A DNA stretch of 56,637 bases from an uncultured Bacteroidia bacterium. GTDB lineage: Bacteria > Bacteroidota > Bacteroidia > Bacteroidales > F082. The stretch's first letter is position 1, and each line of letters opens with the position of its first letter. The notes beneath the pieces are model-generated. The model was not told where the DNA came from. It was given only the letters and a program-made list of their open reading frames with translations, and did not search any database. A program made the position numbers and the translations under genes. Below are positions 17,360 to 26,059 of this stretch, piece by piece. The DNA lies in NCBI GenBank assembly GCA_902787095.1, contig CADAFC010000003.1, positions 1 through 56,637 of the forward strand. The letters are read 5' to 3'.

Positions 17360-18736
17360 CTATCTCTTCCCAAGCTGTTTCATGTATCTGAGGACTTCTT
17401 TCCTGGCTGCGAATCGCTTTTGCATCTTTTCGAGTCTTTTTTGAGAATCTTTTTGATTCGACTGAATCCTTGAAAGCGCTGCTTTTTCTTCTTTTACCTT
17501 GCGTCTACGAGATACCCATTCTGCATGTGCTTTTTTTCTTTTCGCTTCTATGGCGTCTGCTTTAGCCTTGTTGAGCTTTGCATTTACCATTTCAGCAGCA
17601 TGTTCGAGCTTCTCAAGATGTTTTTTTGCATCTACCTCTTGATTAGTTGCTTTCATTATATTTATAGTAGCCTTTTTTGCAACCTTTCTGAGGTTTTCAA
17701 CAACTTTTTTCTGATACTTAACGGCTTTTTCGTCCGCTTTAATGGCAGCCTTTATGTCTTGTTCTTTCTTTATTTCCGCCTGCCGCATTAAGCGATTAAG
17801 CTCTTCTTGTTTTGCTTTTTCTTCTTTTTTCTGTTCTTTTCGCTTTTGCTCGGCAGCCTTCCGCATTTCTTTTAATGCGCGGGATTCTTCTCTGCTCTTT
17901 ATTTTTAAGAACTTGTCTTCTTCGATGTAATCATCTTTTTGTTCTTTTTCAAGCGCGGCGCGAATCCGTTCTATTGCATTCGACTGGATTTGCTCTTCTT
18001 TTTGACGAGAAATTCTGTAGTTCTTTTCTTCATTTTCCATCTGGCGCTTAATTTCGGACAAGATTTTCTGTTCTGCATTTCTCGCCTTGATCCGTCCTTC
18101 GACGCCTTTTGTGAATTCTTTTTCTCGTTGTTCTGAGACATTTTGTTTGCGTTTTAAAACGCGTTTAAGCATTTTTGCTTCTTTGATTTGCGCCTTAAGT
18201 TTAGACGATTCATCTTTTGAAGTCTTATCGCCGTATTTAAGCAGTTGTTCCTCAAGCTTTCCTATGAGTTTTTCTACGGCTTTTTCTTTTGCGATATTAA
18301 ATGCTTTTTCAACGACCGCGCTTTTAAGCTTATCAATGACAGCCTGATTTTTCGATAGCTTATTGGCAATACTGGTACCGGCAGAAACGATGGTCGTCGC
18401 GACCGATGGTGCCGCCGTTGCCGCTACTGCCACAGCCTTTGCTGCTTTGTATGCACGTGCATATTTCACGACCTGGATGCCGACAGGAATAATTCCTGGG
18501 AGCATGCTTAAGATAATTAGTGCTATCTGCGTATAGTCTATATTACTCTTTTGCGGCTCTTGTGGTTTGCTGGAAAGCATGGCTTTCACTTTTTCAAGCA
18601 GCCGTTTAATTTTTTCACGGAGCTTTATAGCCGCTTGCTTGAGCTTAAACTTCATTCTCTCGGCAACAGACTGCTTCTTCGCAACGTCAGCACCAGAACG
18701 ACTCTTCCCAAATATGGTTAAATCACTATGCCTCAT
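17360..18736 (-). CDS. Large basic coiled-coil protein with membrane segment (head cassette 2)
   Basis: 458 residues. The N-terminus has the motif HSDLTIFGKSRS. A basic helix follows, then a hydrophobic region (IALIILSMLPGIIPVGIQVV) and an Ala-rich stretch, then ~300 residues of Lys/Glu/Ala coiled coil. This resembles the general layout of phage ejection proteins (membrane-active part plus long helix) but no family is recognised. It lies inside the head gene block, so it is probably in the virion. The stop overlaps the start of the adjoining small gene by four bases. Confidence 0.65.
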   Translation of the reverse strand: MRHSDLTIFGKSRSGADVAKKQSVAERMKFKLKQAAIKLREKIKRLLEKVKAMLSSKPQEPQKSNIDYTQIALIILSMLPGIIPVGIQVVKYARAYKAAKAVAVAATAAPSVATTIVSAGTSIANKLSKNQAVIDKLKSAVVEKAFNIAKEKAVEKLIGKLEEQLLKYGDKTSKDESSKLKAQIKEAKMLKRVLKRKQNVSEQREKEFTKGVEGRIKARNAEQKILSEIKRQMENEEKNYRISRQKEEQIQSNAIERIRAALEKEQKDDYIEEDKFLKIKSREESRALKEMRKAAEQKRKEQKKEEKAKQEELNRLMRQAEIKKEQDIKAAIKADEKAVKYQKKVVENLRKVAKKATINIMKATNQEVDAKKHLEKLEHAAEMVNAKLNKAKADAIEAKRKKAHAEWVSRRRKVKEEKAALSRIQSNQKDSQKRLEKMQKRFAARKEVLRYMKQLGKR

Positions 18737-18924
18737 TTTTTACCCCTCAATGATTTAACCGTCTTGACAAGTTTGTTTACAGATGATGCAACCTTCTCGC
18801 ACGCAGAAGACGAAATGTTGTCAACAGCCAACAATCCATCTATTGCATGCAAAGAAACCTCAAGCGCTATCTTTAACATCTTGAGCTTTCTTCGTTTTGT
18901 AAAAATTGCATCATTGTGATTCAT
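18733..18924 (-). CDS. Small basic head-cassette protein 3
   Basis: 63 residues, starting MNHNDAIFTKRRKLKM and ending KLVKTVKSLRGKK. The D-A-I-F-T-K start resembles the DLF-K start of its neighbours. It overlaps the next gene by four bases, implying translational coupling. Function unknown; probably belongs with the other basic head-region proteins. Confidence 0.6.
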   Translation of the reverse strand: MNHNDAIFTKRRKLKMLKIALEVSLHAIDGLLAVDNISSSACEKVASSVNKLVKTVKSLRGKK

Positions 18925-18963
18925 TGCTTTCTCTTAGGAATGTCCGATTGGAGATGTTTGGTT

Positions 18964-19296
18964 TTATCTTTGATTGAGCAGTTTTTGTGCATATCGGTAT
19001 GCTGCGGCATCCGCAATGGCGCTTCTCACATTCGCAACCAACGTCGCAAGCGACGCTTTAATTGACTGTTTATCTGCAGATTTGAATGCTTTCATTAGTG
19101 CTTTAAATGCATTTTTGACCGCATCGACTGCAGCAATATATTTTTTCTTTGCAGCCTTAAATGCCGCCTTTCCGCTTTCCTTTGCTTTCTCCGGAAGCGT
19201 TTTCTTGCCGGAGCCAAAAAGGTCTTTATGCGCACGAGCTTTAGGAACAAGAACCAGTCCTCCGAACTCGTCGCTATATCGTTTTACATATTTCAT
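18964..19296 (-). CDS. Basic Lys/Ala-rich head-cassette protein 4
   Basis: About 110 residues from the ATG at 19296 (AGGAG upstream). The N-terminus MKYVKRYSDEFGGLVLVPKA leads into ARAHKDLFGSGKKT, containing the cassette's DLF motif. The rest is amphipathic Lys/Ala helix (GKAAFKAAKKKYIAAVDAV). No family recognised. Composition suggests a DNA- or membrane-binding internal protein. Confidence 0.6.
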   Translation of the reverse strand: MKYVKRYSDEFGGLVLVPKARAHKDLFGSGKKTLPEKAKESGKAAFKAAKKKYIAAVDAVKNAFKALMKAFKSADKQSIKASLATLVANVRSAIADAAAYRYAQKLLNQR

Positions 19297-19304
19297 AGCG
19301 TCTC

Positions 19305-19670
19305 CTATACGTCTATAAACCCGTATTGTTTTTTTATGCCTTGCATGGTCTTTATACATTTGATGGCAGTCGACACTAACGAGCTAACGCTTACGGTTAT
19401 CGTAATGATGCTCTTGATTTGAATTATTGCTGACTCAATAAATCCGGGATCAACATGCTTCATTCCGAGTTTGATCGCAATGCCGTCTATCAGCCTCGCC
19501 GCTTTTTCTTTCAGTGATGCAAAAAGACCCTTTATCTTTTCAAGTATGACTTTAAAAACAATCTTTACCTTAGAGATGGCCCCGTTGTTTTTTTTCTTCT
19601 TAAAAAGATCCCTCTTCGTACTAATTCGCTTTATCGGTTTTGGCGTCGTTTTCTTATACACGCTTTGCAT
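19305..19670 (-). CDS. Basic membrane-active head-cassette protein 5
   Basis: 121 residues with start MQSVYKKTTPKPIKRISTKR then DLFKKKKN, the shared motif. A basic helical half is followed by a hydrophobic stretch (IITITVSVSSLVSTAIKCI). It overlaps the upstream gene by 17 bases. Unknown family; the layout (basic helix plus membrane-like helix) is like the other cassette members. Confidence 0.6.
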   Translation of the reverse strand: MQSVYKKTTPKPIKRISTKRDLFKKKKNNGAISKVKIVFKVILEKIKGLFASLKEKAARLIDGIAIKLGMKHVDPGFIESAIIQIKSIITITVSVSSLVSTAIKCIKTMQGIKKQYGFIDV

Positions 19671-19977
19671 TGACCGCCCCCCCGTATTCTTTGGCCGTCT
19701 TTGCAGCGAAAATAACGGTTGCCGCTTTTAATGCAATCGAAAGCACTCCCGCAGATATTTTAACGGCCTTTGCCGCCTTGCTTACTCTTTCTGCTCTTTT
19801 CTGTGCTTCTTGCAAAGAACCAGTTCCGCCAGACGCAAAGGATGCAAGCGATGATACGAAAGCGCGAATTGACATTTTAAATGCTTTAAGCGCTTTTTGA
19901 ATCTTTTTAAGTGCAATCTTTTTCTTGGCCTTAAGGCTATTACTGCTGAATAAATCAGTTCGTCTGGCGATTGTCAT
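19654..19977 (-). CDS. Basic Lys/Ala-rich head-cassette protein 6
   Basis: 107 residues; start MTIARRTDLFSSNSLKAKKK has the clearest DLF motif, then Lys/Ala helices and a hydrophobic helix (VLSIALKAATVIFAAKTA). It is the first cassette member after the decoration-like gene. Strong bias to Lys, Ala and Ser. No family recognised. Confidence 0.6.
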   Translation of the reverse strand: MTIARRTDLFSSNSLKAKKKIALKKIQKALKAFKMSIRAFVSSLASFASGGTGSLQEAQKRAERVSKAAKAVKISAGVLSIALKAATVIFAAKTAKEYGGAVNAKRV

Positions 19978-19985
19978 TGGTTTAC

Positions 19986-20495
19986 CTATGCGTTGACTGC
20001 GGAGAGGATGACAAGCTCAACAACATTATTTGAGTCTTTAGAGCCACCCCATTTACAGTTCGGAAGAAGAATTGTGTCTGTATTAAGTGTGCCGACGGTG
20101 GCGGTAAAATCGCCAATAACGTTTGAATTTGCCGTGCTGATGGCAAGATATACGGGTCCATTAAGTGCAGGACTTCCAATCTTACACTCAACGTTGATTC
20201 TGCCTCTCTGGAAACAGGAGACCGGGGCATTAGGTGCATAAACTCCTGCATCATTAGGAGACAGATAGTTAATATTCGTCTCCACCTGTCTTGCCGCGAC
20301 GCCCGCGAAATCATTAGCAGTAATAGAGGCTGTTGGAAGCTGCACACCACCGGAAGCCACCATGAGTGCATGTCCGAAAGGAATATTTGCGCTCGCTTCT
20401 TTATTCGGATGCGTATTTACAATCAGATCCGGCTGACGAGCATACGAACCTGCGAATCCATTATTAAGACTCTGACCTATTGTCTTTCCACTCAT
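19986..20495 (-). CDS. Head decoration / structural cement-like protein
   Basis: A 169-residue protein with IPFGHALMVASGGVQLPTAS, ITANDFAGVAARQ and GPVYLAISTANSNVIG. These match the small beta-rich cement proteins (DUF2190/gp24-like) that stabilise expanded capsids. It follows the DUF2213 protease/scaffold gene, as in related phages. AGGAGG-type ribosome site upstream. Confidence 0.78.
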   Translation of the reverse strand: MSGKTIGQSLNNGFAGSYARQPDLIVNTHPNKEASANIPFGHALMVASGGVQLPTASITANDFAGVAARQVETNINYLSPNDAGVYAPNAPVSCFQRGRINVECKIGSPALNGPVYLAISTANSNVIGDFTATVGTLNTDTILLPNCKWGGSKDSNNVVELVILSAVNA

Positions 20496-20506
20496 GTTTG
20501 GCCTCC

Positions 20507-21274
20507 TTATTTCTTGTTATTTTTATGTGGATCAAGTCGATCGTAAATCTTTTGAATTTTTTCGACGTTAATCGACGCACTAGACGCAGAATCACGACGT
20601 TCCTTGTTGGCCTTCACAAGTTTCATAATGTTAGGCATCTGAGATTTCTTGCGTGTGGCTTTAAGGATAGCATCCTGAACCATCTTGCGGTCACGTTTAT
20701 CTTTGATCTTGTTAGCGGCATTGCTGATGATTTTAATAGCTGAATCACTTGCCGAAAGCGTCGCAGGCTCTTCGTCCATCGGGATCACGGCGTCTTCATC
20801 CTCAACGTCTTCGTCTTCGACGTCTTCATCACCGATATCGTATTCACCATCTTCGATGTCTTCGTCGAGGACGTCTTCGTCTTCGACGTCCTCATCAAAA
20901 CTGAGGTCTTCATCGCTAATGTCTTCATCCATGTTAACATCTTCGTCAGCACTCATTGCTTCATTTGCAGAAGCACCTCCGAGTTTTGAGAGAATAGCCT
21001 GAAGCTGAGCAAGCGTTGCTTTAAGTTCTGCGCCAACGTCTCCGCCTTCATCTGCACTCATTTCTTCACCAACGACGTCCTCATCAACGGCGACATCTTC
21101 ATCAACAAGATCTTCGTCAACGGCAAGATCTTCGTCCATGCTGATATCTTCATCTTCGTTGCACGCATCAGAAAGCACCTCTGCAGCGTCACGGAAACGC
21201 TCTTTGATGTTTTCGGGCGTAGCGTCTTTGAGATACTTAGATACGATTTCTGCAATCTCTTTCTTTGTTGCCAT
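20507..21274 (-). CDS. Possible nested scaffold protein from internal start in the DUF2213 gene
   Basis: Inside the DUF2213 gene, in frame, an ATG at 21274 (MATKKEIAEIVSKYLKD) is preceded by GAGAGGAAG. Translation from here would give about 255 residues lacking the protease domain: a helix, the acidic DED repeats and a basic C-terminus. Phages with protease-scaffold fusions often make the scaffold separately from such an internal start (lambda C/Nu3). The ribosome site is visible; use of it is inferred. Confidence 0.5.
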   Translation of the reverse strand: MATKKEIAEIVSKYLKDATPENIKERFRDAAEVLSDACNEDEDISMDEDLAVDEDLVDEDVAVDEDVVGEEMSADEGGDVGAELKATLAQLQAILSKLGGASANEAMSADEDVNMDEDISDEDLSFDEDVEDEDVLDEDIEDGEYDIGDEDVEDEDVEDEDAVIPMDEEPATLSASDSAIKIISNAANKIKDKRDRKMVQDAILKATRKKSQMPNIMKLVKANKERRDSASSASINVEKIQKIYDRLDPHKNNKK

Positions 21275-21832
21275 GTCTTCCTCTCTTAATGATTTATGTT
21301 TTGCGTCGCGAATAGCAACAGACGGACCAGCCCGCCCTTCGTCCACAACTGCGACGTGATTGCCACGAATTTTGGTTTGACAAATTCTTCCCTGGTTGTC
21401 TTCTTTATCTTCTGCGTAATAACCGGCCGAAACCTCTCGTTTCCCATTTCTGATTTCGTTAATCAGGACTTTGTCGGTAATATACAGATCTGCAATAATT
21501 TTATCTTCATCATCTCCAGAGCCAAGACGAACATGCTGAACATGCCCTTTCTGATACAGTTGATAATTGTCCGGAGTAACATCGACGTCGGGATGTCCAT
21601 CTGTTACGGGTTTCCCCTCAAAGGACGCCAGTGTTGCTGCGGAAAAGACTTCGCTCGGAGAACGATAAACGTTGATAATCTTTTTGGGGTCACCGTCCTC
21701 GATAAGCTCAGACTCAAGATAATGCTGATATCCAGTCCTTGCAATCGGCACATTGCGGCAAATCAGAAACCCTTCTGGGGTAACTGCCATATTTGTCGAC
21801 AATTTGTCGCCATAATAGCAAATCTTGGTCAT
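20507..21832 (-). CDS. DUF2213 head protease/scaffold protein with acidic repeats
   Basis: 441 residues from the ATG at 21832 (AGGA site). Residues ~1-180 fit DUF2213 (GKPVTDGHPDVDV near residue 73, IRGNHVAVVDEGRAG near 155, with His159 and Ser171 as candidate catalytic residues), a herpes-protease-like prohead peptidase family. Residues ~225-355 are extremely acidic, with many DEDV/DEDL/EDED repeats, and the last 80 are basic. The DNA of the acidic part is a low-complexity GAC/GAA repeat. It sits between minor head and decoration genes. Confidence 0.83.
   Translation of the reverse strand: MTKICYYGDKLSTNMAVTPEGFLICRNVPIARTGYQHYLESELIEDGDPKKIINVYRSPSEVFSAATLASFEGKPVTDGHPDVDVTPDNYQLYQKGHVQHVRLGSGDDEDKIIADLYITDKVLINEIRNGKREVSAGYYAEDKEDNQGRICQTKIRGNHVAVVDEGRAGPSVAIRDAKHKSLREEDMATKKEIAEIVSKYLKDATPENIKERFRDAAEVLSDACNEDEDISMDEDLAVDEDLVDEDVAVDEDVVGEEMSADEGGDVGAELKATLAQLQAILSKLGGASANEAMSADEDVNMDEDISDEDLSFDEDVEDEDVLDEDIEDGEYDIGDEDVEDEDVEDEDAVIPMDEEPATLSASDSAIKIISNAANKIKDKRDRKMVQDAILKATRKKSQMPNIMKLVKANKERRDSASSASINVEKIQKIYDRLDPHKNNKK
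20780..21150. repeat. Low-complexity GAC/GAA coding repeats (acidic DED tract)
   Basis: Degenerate repeats of GACGTCTTCGTC type (plus strand) encode tandem DED, EDED and VDEDV units in the DUF2213 protein. The region is interrupted near 20960-21050 by a non-acidic helix. The repeats could vary in number by slippage. Confidence 0.7.
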
Positions 21833-21885
21833 ATTTCCTCCATGTTTAACGGCATGATACACAAAGTGCAATATGTGTCAAGACG

Positions 21886-23295
21886 TTATTTATTTTTTTT
21901 GGCCTCGTTGTATTTGCGCTGAAGCTCACGATATTTTTCATCATTCTCCATGAAGTGCTTGTGAAAAGACAACCATGTTCCGAGTTCTTTTGGCGGTATG
22001 TACGGCATCATTTCTCTGTAACATTTCTCTGAGGCGACTTCCTTTGCCTTTAGTCGTTCATGTTCTTTGTAAATGCGGATCTGCTCTTTTGTTCTCTTAT
22101 CAACCGTTTCTTCTGTTTGTGTAAGATGCTTGTCTGGGTTTCCATACCATTTCTTTATTACATGCTTGCAATTTGGATGAATCGATAAATATGTGTTTGA
22201 TAAATCATCACTTCCATTTTCGTTTATTTTTCCAAATATCGAAGACAGCGGAGGGAATCTCTTATCTGTTCCAGATCGAGAATAAATCTTTCCCTCATAT
22301 CTTGAGCAGATCGGACACCCAGAATTGTTTTTTACAACAATGTAAAGGTCGTGTTCAGGGTCGTCAAGAAGGCCTCCGGCATTGTCACTTTGACGTTGCA
22401 TTGACTGGACAGACATATTGCAATAGCTTCCCATTGACCATCGCTTTCCACCTTTGTCAACAAACGCCGTAATTCCATTGCGCATCACATCATCGATAAG
22501 CCATCGTTGTGCGTTGGCCATTCCGTTGTCTTTTGATACAGAACGAGAAACATTTTGATACACACGTTCTGCCTCTCTCTTTCCTATCAAATATTTGTCA
22601 TGCATTGACTTAATCTGTCCAAACACGGACGATTCGATGTCTTTTGTGGCCGATTCTGGATCTTCGTTTAGGGCTTTCATTATTGCGCGAGATAGCCCAC
22701 CACCGGAACTCTTTTTCGGGACAAGCTCTGTATCGATATACGAAGATATTGATGGCAACGATATGTTCTCGTCAAGTTGTTCTGCATATTGCTTTGTCAT
22801 TTGCGCTCGCACACACGCCGCATTAAGTTGTGTCCTTATACTTTGCTCCGTACATGCAATGGCATGATAAATATTGCCAAGAAGCTTATCAACCAGAGCC
22901 TTTTGCGTCTTTAGGTCTATGTCTGATTGGTCAAAGGCTGACTTGTCTGTTTTCGTGTGTATTCGTGACGAAATACGCCCCGCAACCATGTTCGCTCTTA
23001 CATAATCATCAGCGTATCTCTGCGCATCTTGTTTCATTCGGTTTAAGATAGCGTGTACCCTTTCCATCGTCTGGCTAATATCATACATAGCAAGAGACTT
23101 GTTGTTTACACGGATAATTGTGTTTATGAGGTCTTTTTGTGTACGCTCGAACGATGATATCAAATGACATTTCGACAGATCAGAACTAGACCGGAGCAGC
23201 CGCATGCAAAGAATGATTGAGCTATGATTTTTCAAATCATATACAATATTGGCTGCGTCTATAAGTCCAGAGGGATTTGTCTTAAATATCCTCAT
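21886..23295 (-). CDS. Minor head protein (phage minor capsid 2-like)
   Basis: 469 residues. The C-terminal half has the minor-capsid signature: RWSMGSYCNMSVQ, then VVKNNSGCPICSRYEGKIYS with a CPIC metal-site-like pair, and SIHPNCKHVIKK. The N-terminal half is helical. Such proteins bind the portal during head assembly. The gene starts within the end of the portal gene, which is its usual neighbour. Confidence 0.82.
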   Translation of the reverse strand: MRIFKTNPSGLIDAANIVYDLKNHSSIILCMRLLRSSSDLSKCHLISSFERTQKDLINTIIRVNNKSLAMYDISQTMERVHAILNRMKQDAQRYADDYVRANMVAGRISSRIHTKTDKSAFDQSDIDLKTQKALVDKLLGNIYHAIACTEQSIRTQLNAACVRAQMTKQYAEQLDENISLPSISSYIDTELVPKKSSGGGLSRAIMKALNEDPESATKDIESSVFGQIKSMHDKYLIGKREAERVYQNVSRSVSKDNGMANAQRWLIDDVMRNGITAFVDKGGKRWSMGSYCNMSVQSMQRQSDNAGGLLDDPEHDLYIVVKNNSGCPICSRYEGKIYSRSGTDKRFPPLSSIFGKINENGSDDLSNTYLSIHPNCKHVIKKWYGNPDKHLTQTEETVDKRTKEQIRIYKEHERLKAKEVASEKCYREMMPYIPPKELGTWLSFHKHFMENDEKYRELQRKYNEAKKNK

Positions 23296-24803
23296 TTAGC
23301 CTGCTCCGGATCTTTGTTTGTCTGTGTTTCGTTGTCTTCTGGTGGCACGATTTGCTCTCTACCCTGGAAAGCACCACCGAACGGGTCGGCCTGTGCGGAT
23401 AGATCTTTCAAGTACTTTCCTCTTACTTTTTCAATGTATTCGTCTTTAATTGGTGTTGTGATCCCAACATCAAGCTGTGCATCTCTTACGCCAGAAAGCA
23501 ACACATCCGCCGGAATCACATTAGCTTGGAACAATCGTTCAAGATATTGAGACTGCTTGTCGACAACATCGGCTTTTTCAGCAGGAGACATTTCCGTGAG
23601 AGGTGGCAGTTTAAACTCGGCGCCTTCTGGCACTCGGCCAAGAGCAGACATACACACAATCGGCGCAAGCTTTTCAAGCGCAGGAAGAATGTGTATTGCG
23701 CGTTGCTGTTCAAGTGTACCTCGGTAGACCCTTTCGTCGGATTCACCGGTTGCATTCATTCCTGCCGGGGAGCGCCCAAACAGTCTCGTGACGGGTATCG
23801 TTGTTGCACCGGCACAATCCATCATAGCTCCGTCCATGATTTCAGGAAGACCATTGAATCCATATTGAAGCTGCTGAACAGAATCACCCTTGTTGACAAG
23901 TTTTACTCCGAGGTTTGACTCGAGTATGCTCATCGCTTGTATCATTGAATACATTCGCTTCTGAGCAACAGATGACGCTGATGCAAAGATTTGGTCAAGT
24001 CCTTCTATTTCATAAACAGATAGACACGCTTTAAACGTGAGGTTCGCAATGTTATGTGTGACATTGTCTCTTCGGACAAGGTCGTCATACATTGCCTCTA
24101 TGGCTGAAGTTCCCCATTGCTGCTCCGCAATGGCTTCCCAATAAGGCATATCCGTTCCAATGAATCGGATGACACGAGAATGATGGACCCTGTATTTGAG
24201 GATTCCCATTTCATCTCTTACTTCGTAAAACCGAGGCAGTCCGAAGTCAGAACTGTTTGGATTTGAAACCAACTCAGTTGACGGATAAATACCACTCCAC
24301 CTGTCGACAACGAACAATCCACGAAAAGATCCAGGCAGAATGTTGTTTACCTTTAAAGGTTCAGACATGTTGTCATCCTGTCCGTCGATCATGATTATAG
24401 CAGCCGCGCCACCATAGAGCCGTGCCCATTTAAGTGCATCAATGAGCCTTCGTCTAATTCGTGTCTTTTTGATCAGCAAGTCAAGCCGATCAAGCTCTTC
24501 ATTGGTGAGCTCTTGCGCTTCGATTCTCAAATCCTTTAATGCGTCTTCCGGAATTACGGAACACACTCTCTGAACGATCCAAGAAGTTCTGTAAAGACTG
24601 GTCAGCAACTGCCAGTCTTGTGTCATTCTGGTTAATGGGTATTCAGTTGTGTTAATGAGATTTAGTTCGCCGTATCCAGTTCTGGCCCCAGGATTGCTGA
24701 ATGCATCTAATGTTCTGGTCGCAGCCATAGCTTCTCCGACAACAGACGATTTTGGATCGTTGTCGAGAGTCTCCTTGCTTTTAATTCGTTTCAACTTTGC
24801 CAT
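23292..24803 (-). CDS. Portal protein, DUF1073-like
   Basis: 503 residues located directly after the large terminase. TSWIVQRVCSVIPEDALKD, WARLYGGAAAIIMIDGQD and the SPAGMNATGESDERVYRG stretch are typical of DUF1073 portals. It would form the dodecameric ring through which DNA is packaged. It overlaps the minor head gene by four bases and abuts the terminase stop. Confidence 0.92.
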   Translation of the reverse strand: MAKLKRIKSKETLDNDPKSSVVGEAMAATRTLDAFSNPGARTGYGELNLINTTEYPLTRMTQDWQLLTSLYRTSWIVQRVCSVIPEDALKDLRIEAQELTNEELDRLDLLIKKTRIRRRLIDALKWARLYGGAAAIIMIDGQDDNMSEPLKVNNILPGSFRGLFVVDRWSGIYPSTELVSNPNSSDFGLPRFYEVRDEMGILKYRVHHSRVIRFIGTDMPYWEAIAEQQWGTSAIEAMYDDLVRRDNVTHNIANLTFKACLSVYEIEGLDQIFASASSVAQKRMYSMIQAMSILESNLGVKLVNKGDSVQQLQYGFNGLPEIMDGAMMDCAGATTIPVTRLFGRSPAGMNATGESDERVYRGTLEQQRAIHILPALEKLAPIVCMSALGRVPEGAEFKLPPLTEMSPAEKADVVDKQSQYLERLFQANVIPADVLLSGVRDAQLDVGITTPIKDEYIEKVRGKYLKDLSAQADPFGGAFQGREQIVPPEDNETQTNKDPEQAK

Positions 24804-26059
24804 TATCTGTCCTCCGGCAATGCCAAATCATAAGATGTTAGAGCCGTCATAACATAATAACGCAATGCATCTGGTGCATGGTCATTCGTCTTGAGCGGCT
24901 TTTCTTCTCCATTTAATGCTGCTTTTTCATCCCAGATATATAATTCCAATTCACTTATAAGTCCAGTGCATGATTCATGGATCCTCACGCGATTTAAGGC
25001 GAACAGGGAAGACAGCCGCCTAATGCCAGGCAGTACGTCGTTTTTGCCCTGCGTCACGATAAAGCCTGCAAGTTTTAACGCGGTTATGAATGATGATGCA
25101 GACGGATCCACAATGATTATTGAGTCACATTCCTCTGGGCTTCCGGCGAACTGGATCATATCCCTAACGTATTGGTCGTCTGTTTTTTGCCTATATTCCT
25201 TTCGGGAATCCCATCGGTATTCTCGGGTAACATGCACGATTCCATTGATCATCTGACACTCAAGAAATACGCATGGGTTTATCGTTCCGTAATCGCACGC
25301 GATGTATTTCTGTGATTGGAACAGATTGATTCCCTCCGGTTGTCCAGAATAAACCATGCTACGATCGAACGAATCATAAATCATACCTTCGGCTGCGCAC
25401 CGCAGGCCATAAATGTACATCATCCGATATCGCCCTGAATACTGAGCCTCAAGCTCTTTTCTGCGCTCGGCAGACATAGCGTAGTTGTCATCAAGCGTGA
25501 AATGGAATCTGTTATATCCTTCGATATGCTTTGATTCCCAAACGTCTGTAAACCGCTTGTAGATGTAATGAGACGGAACAGTTGGATTTAACGTCCAAAA
25601 GATACGTCTGTCGCGAGACACAGCAGTTCTGGATAACGCCTCAACAATGAACGATTCAGGGTGCGTGGCGACTTCGTCGGCATACCATCCACCGGCGGTT
25701 AACCCTTTAAGTCTTGTGTATGCCGCATCGTCAGACGCACCGAATAGGTAAATCTTCTTTTTTCCGAGCATAAGAACGTTCGAACCGGTTATGTCTTTGG
25801 TTATGATAACATCTGGCTTGTTAAGCTCAATCATCCCAAAGTCACCGGCAATCACATTTCGGATAAGCGAGCCATACGTTTTGCCAGACATAAAGAAAAC
25901 ATTCTCTTTTGACTGTAACACATACGCTGTCCACGCAATGATTGACGCGACAGTCTTGCCTGAACGAATTGCCCCCTCCCATACGGTCATCCACCCTGTT
26001 GCCGCGATGCTTGCGCGCGCTTTTGGAGACAATCCAACGATTGCTTCATCAACCTGCAT
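24803..26059 (-). CDS. terL: Terminase large subunit
   Basis: 418 residues. The Walker A motif WEGAIRSGKT (about residues 27-36) is followed by GGWYADEVATHPE as the Walker B region. The nuclease half has ACDYGTINPCVFLE, IIIVDPSASSF and the C-terminal DHAPDALRY, all expected for the RNase H-like nuclease of TerL. It packages DNA with the small subunit encoded immediately upstream. Confidence 0.95.
   Translation of the reverse strand: MQVDEAIVGLSPKARASIAATGWMTVWEGAIRSGKTVASIIAWTAYVLQSKENVFFMSGKTYGSLIRNVIAGDFGMIELNKPDVIITKDITGSNVLMLGKKKIYLFGASDDAAYTRLKGLTAGGWYADEVATHPESFIVEALSRTAVSRDRRIFWTLNPTVPSHYIYKRFTDVWESKHIEGYNRFHFTLDDNYAMSAERRKELEAQYSGRYRMMYIYGLRCAAEGMIYDSFDRSMVYSGQPEGINLFQSQKYIACDYGTINPCVFLECQMINGIVHVTREYRWDSRKEYRQKTDDQYVRDMIQFAGSPEECDSIIIVDPSASSFITALKLAGFIVTQGKNDVLPGIRRLSSLFALNRVRIHESCTGLISELELYIWDEKAALNGEEKPLKTNDHAPDALRYYVMTALTSYDLALPEDR

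Noticed and set aside
17525-18347. Plus-strand Phe/Ser/Leu-rich frames opposite the coiled-coil gene
   Set aside because: They are antisense images of Lys/Glu/Ala codons; no ribosome sites or protein-like features.
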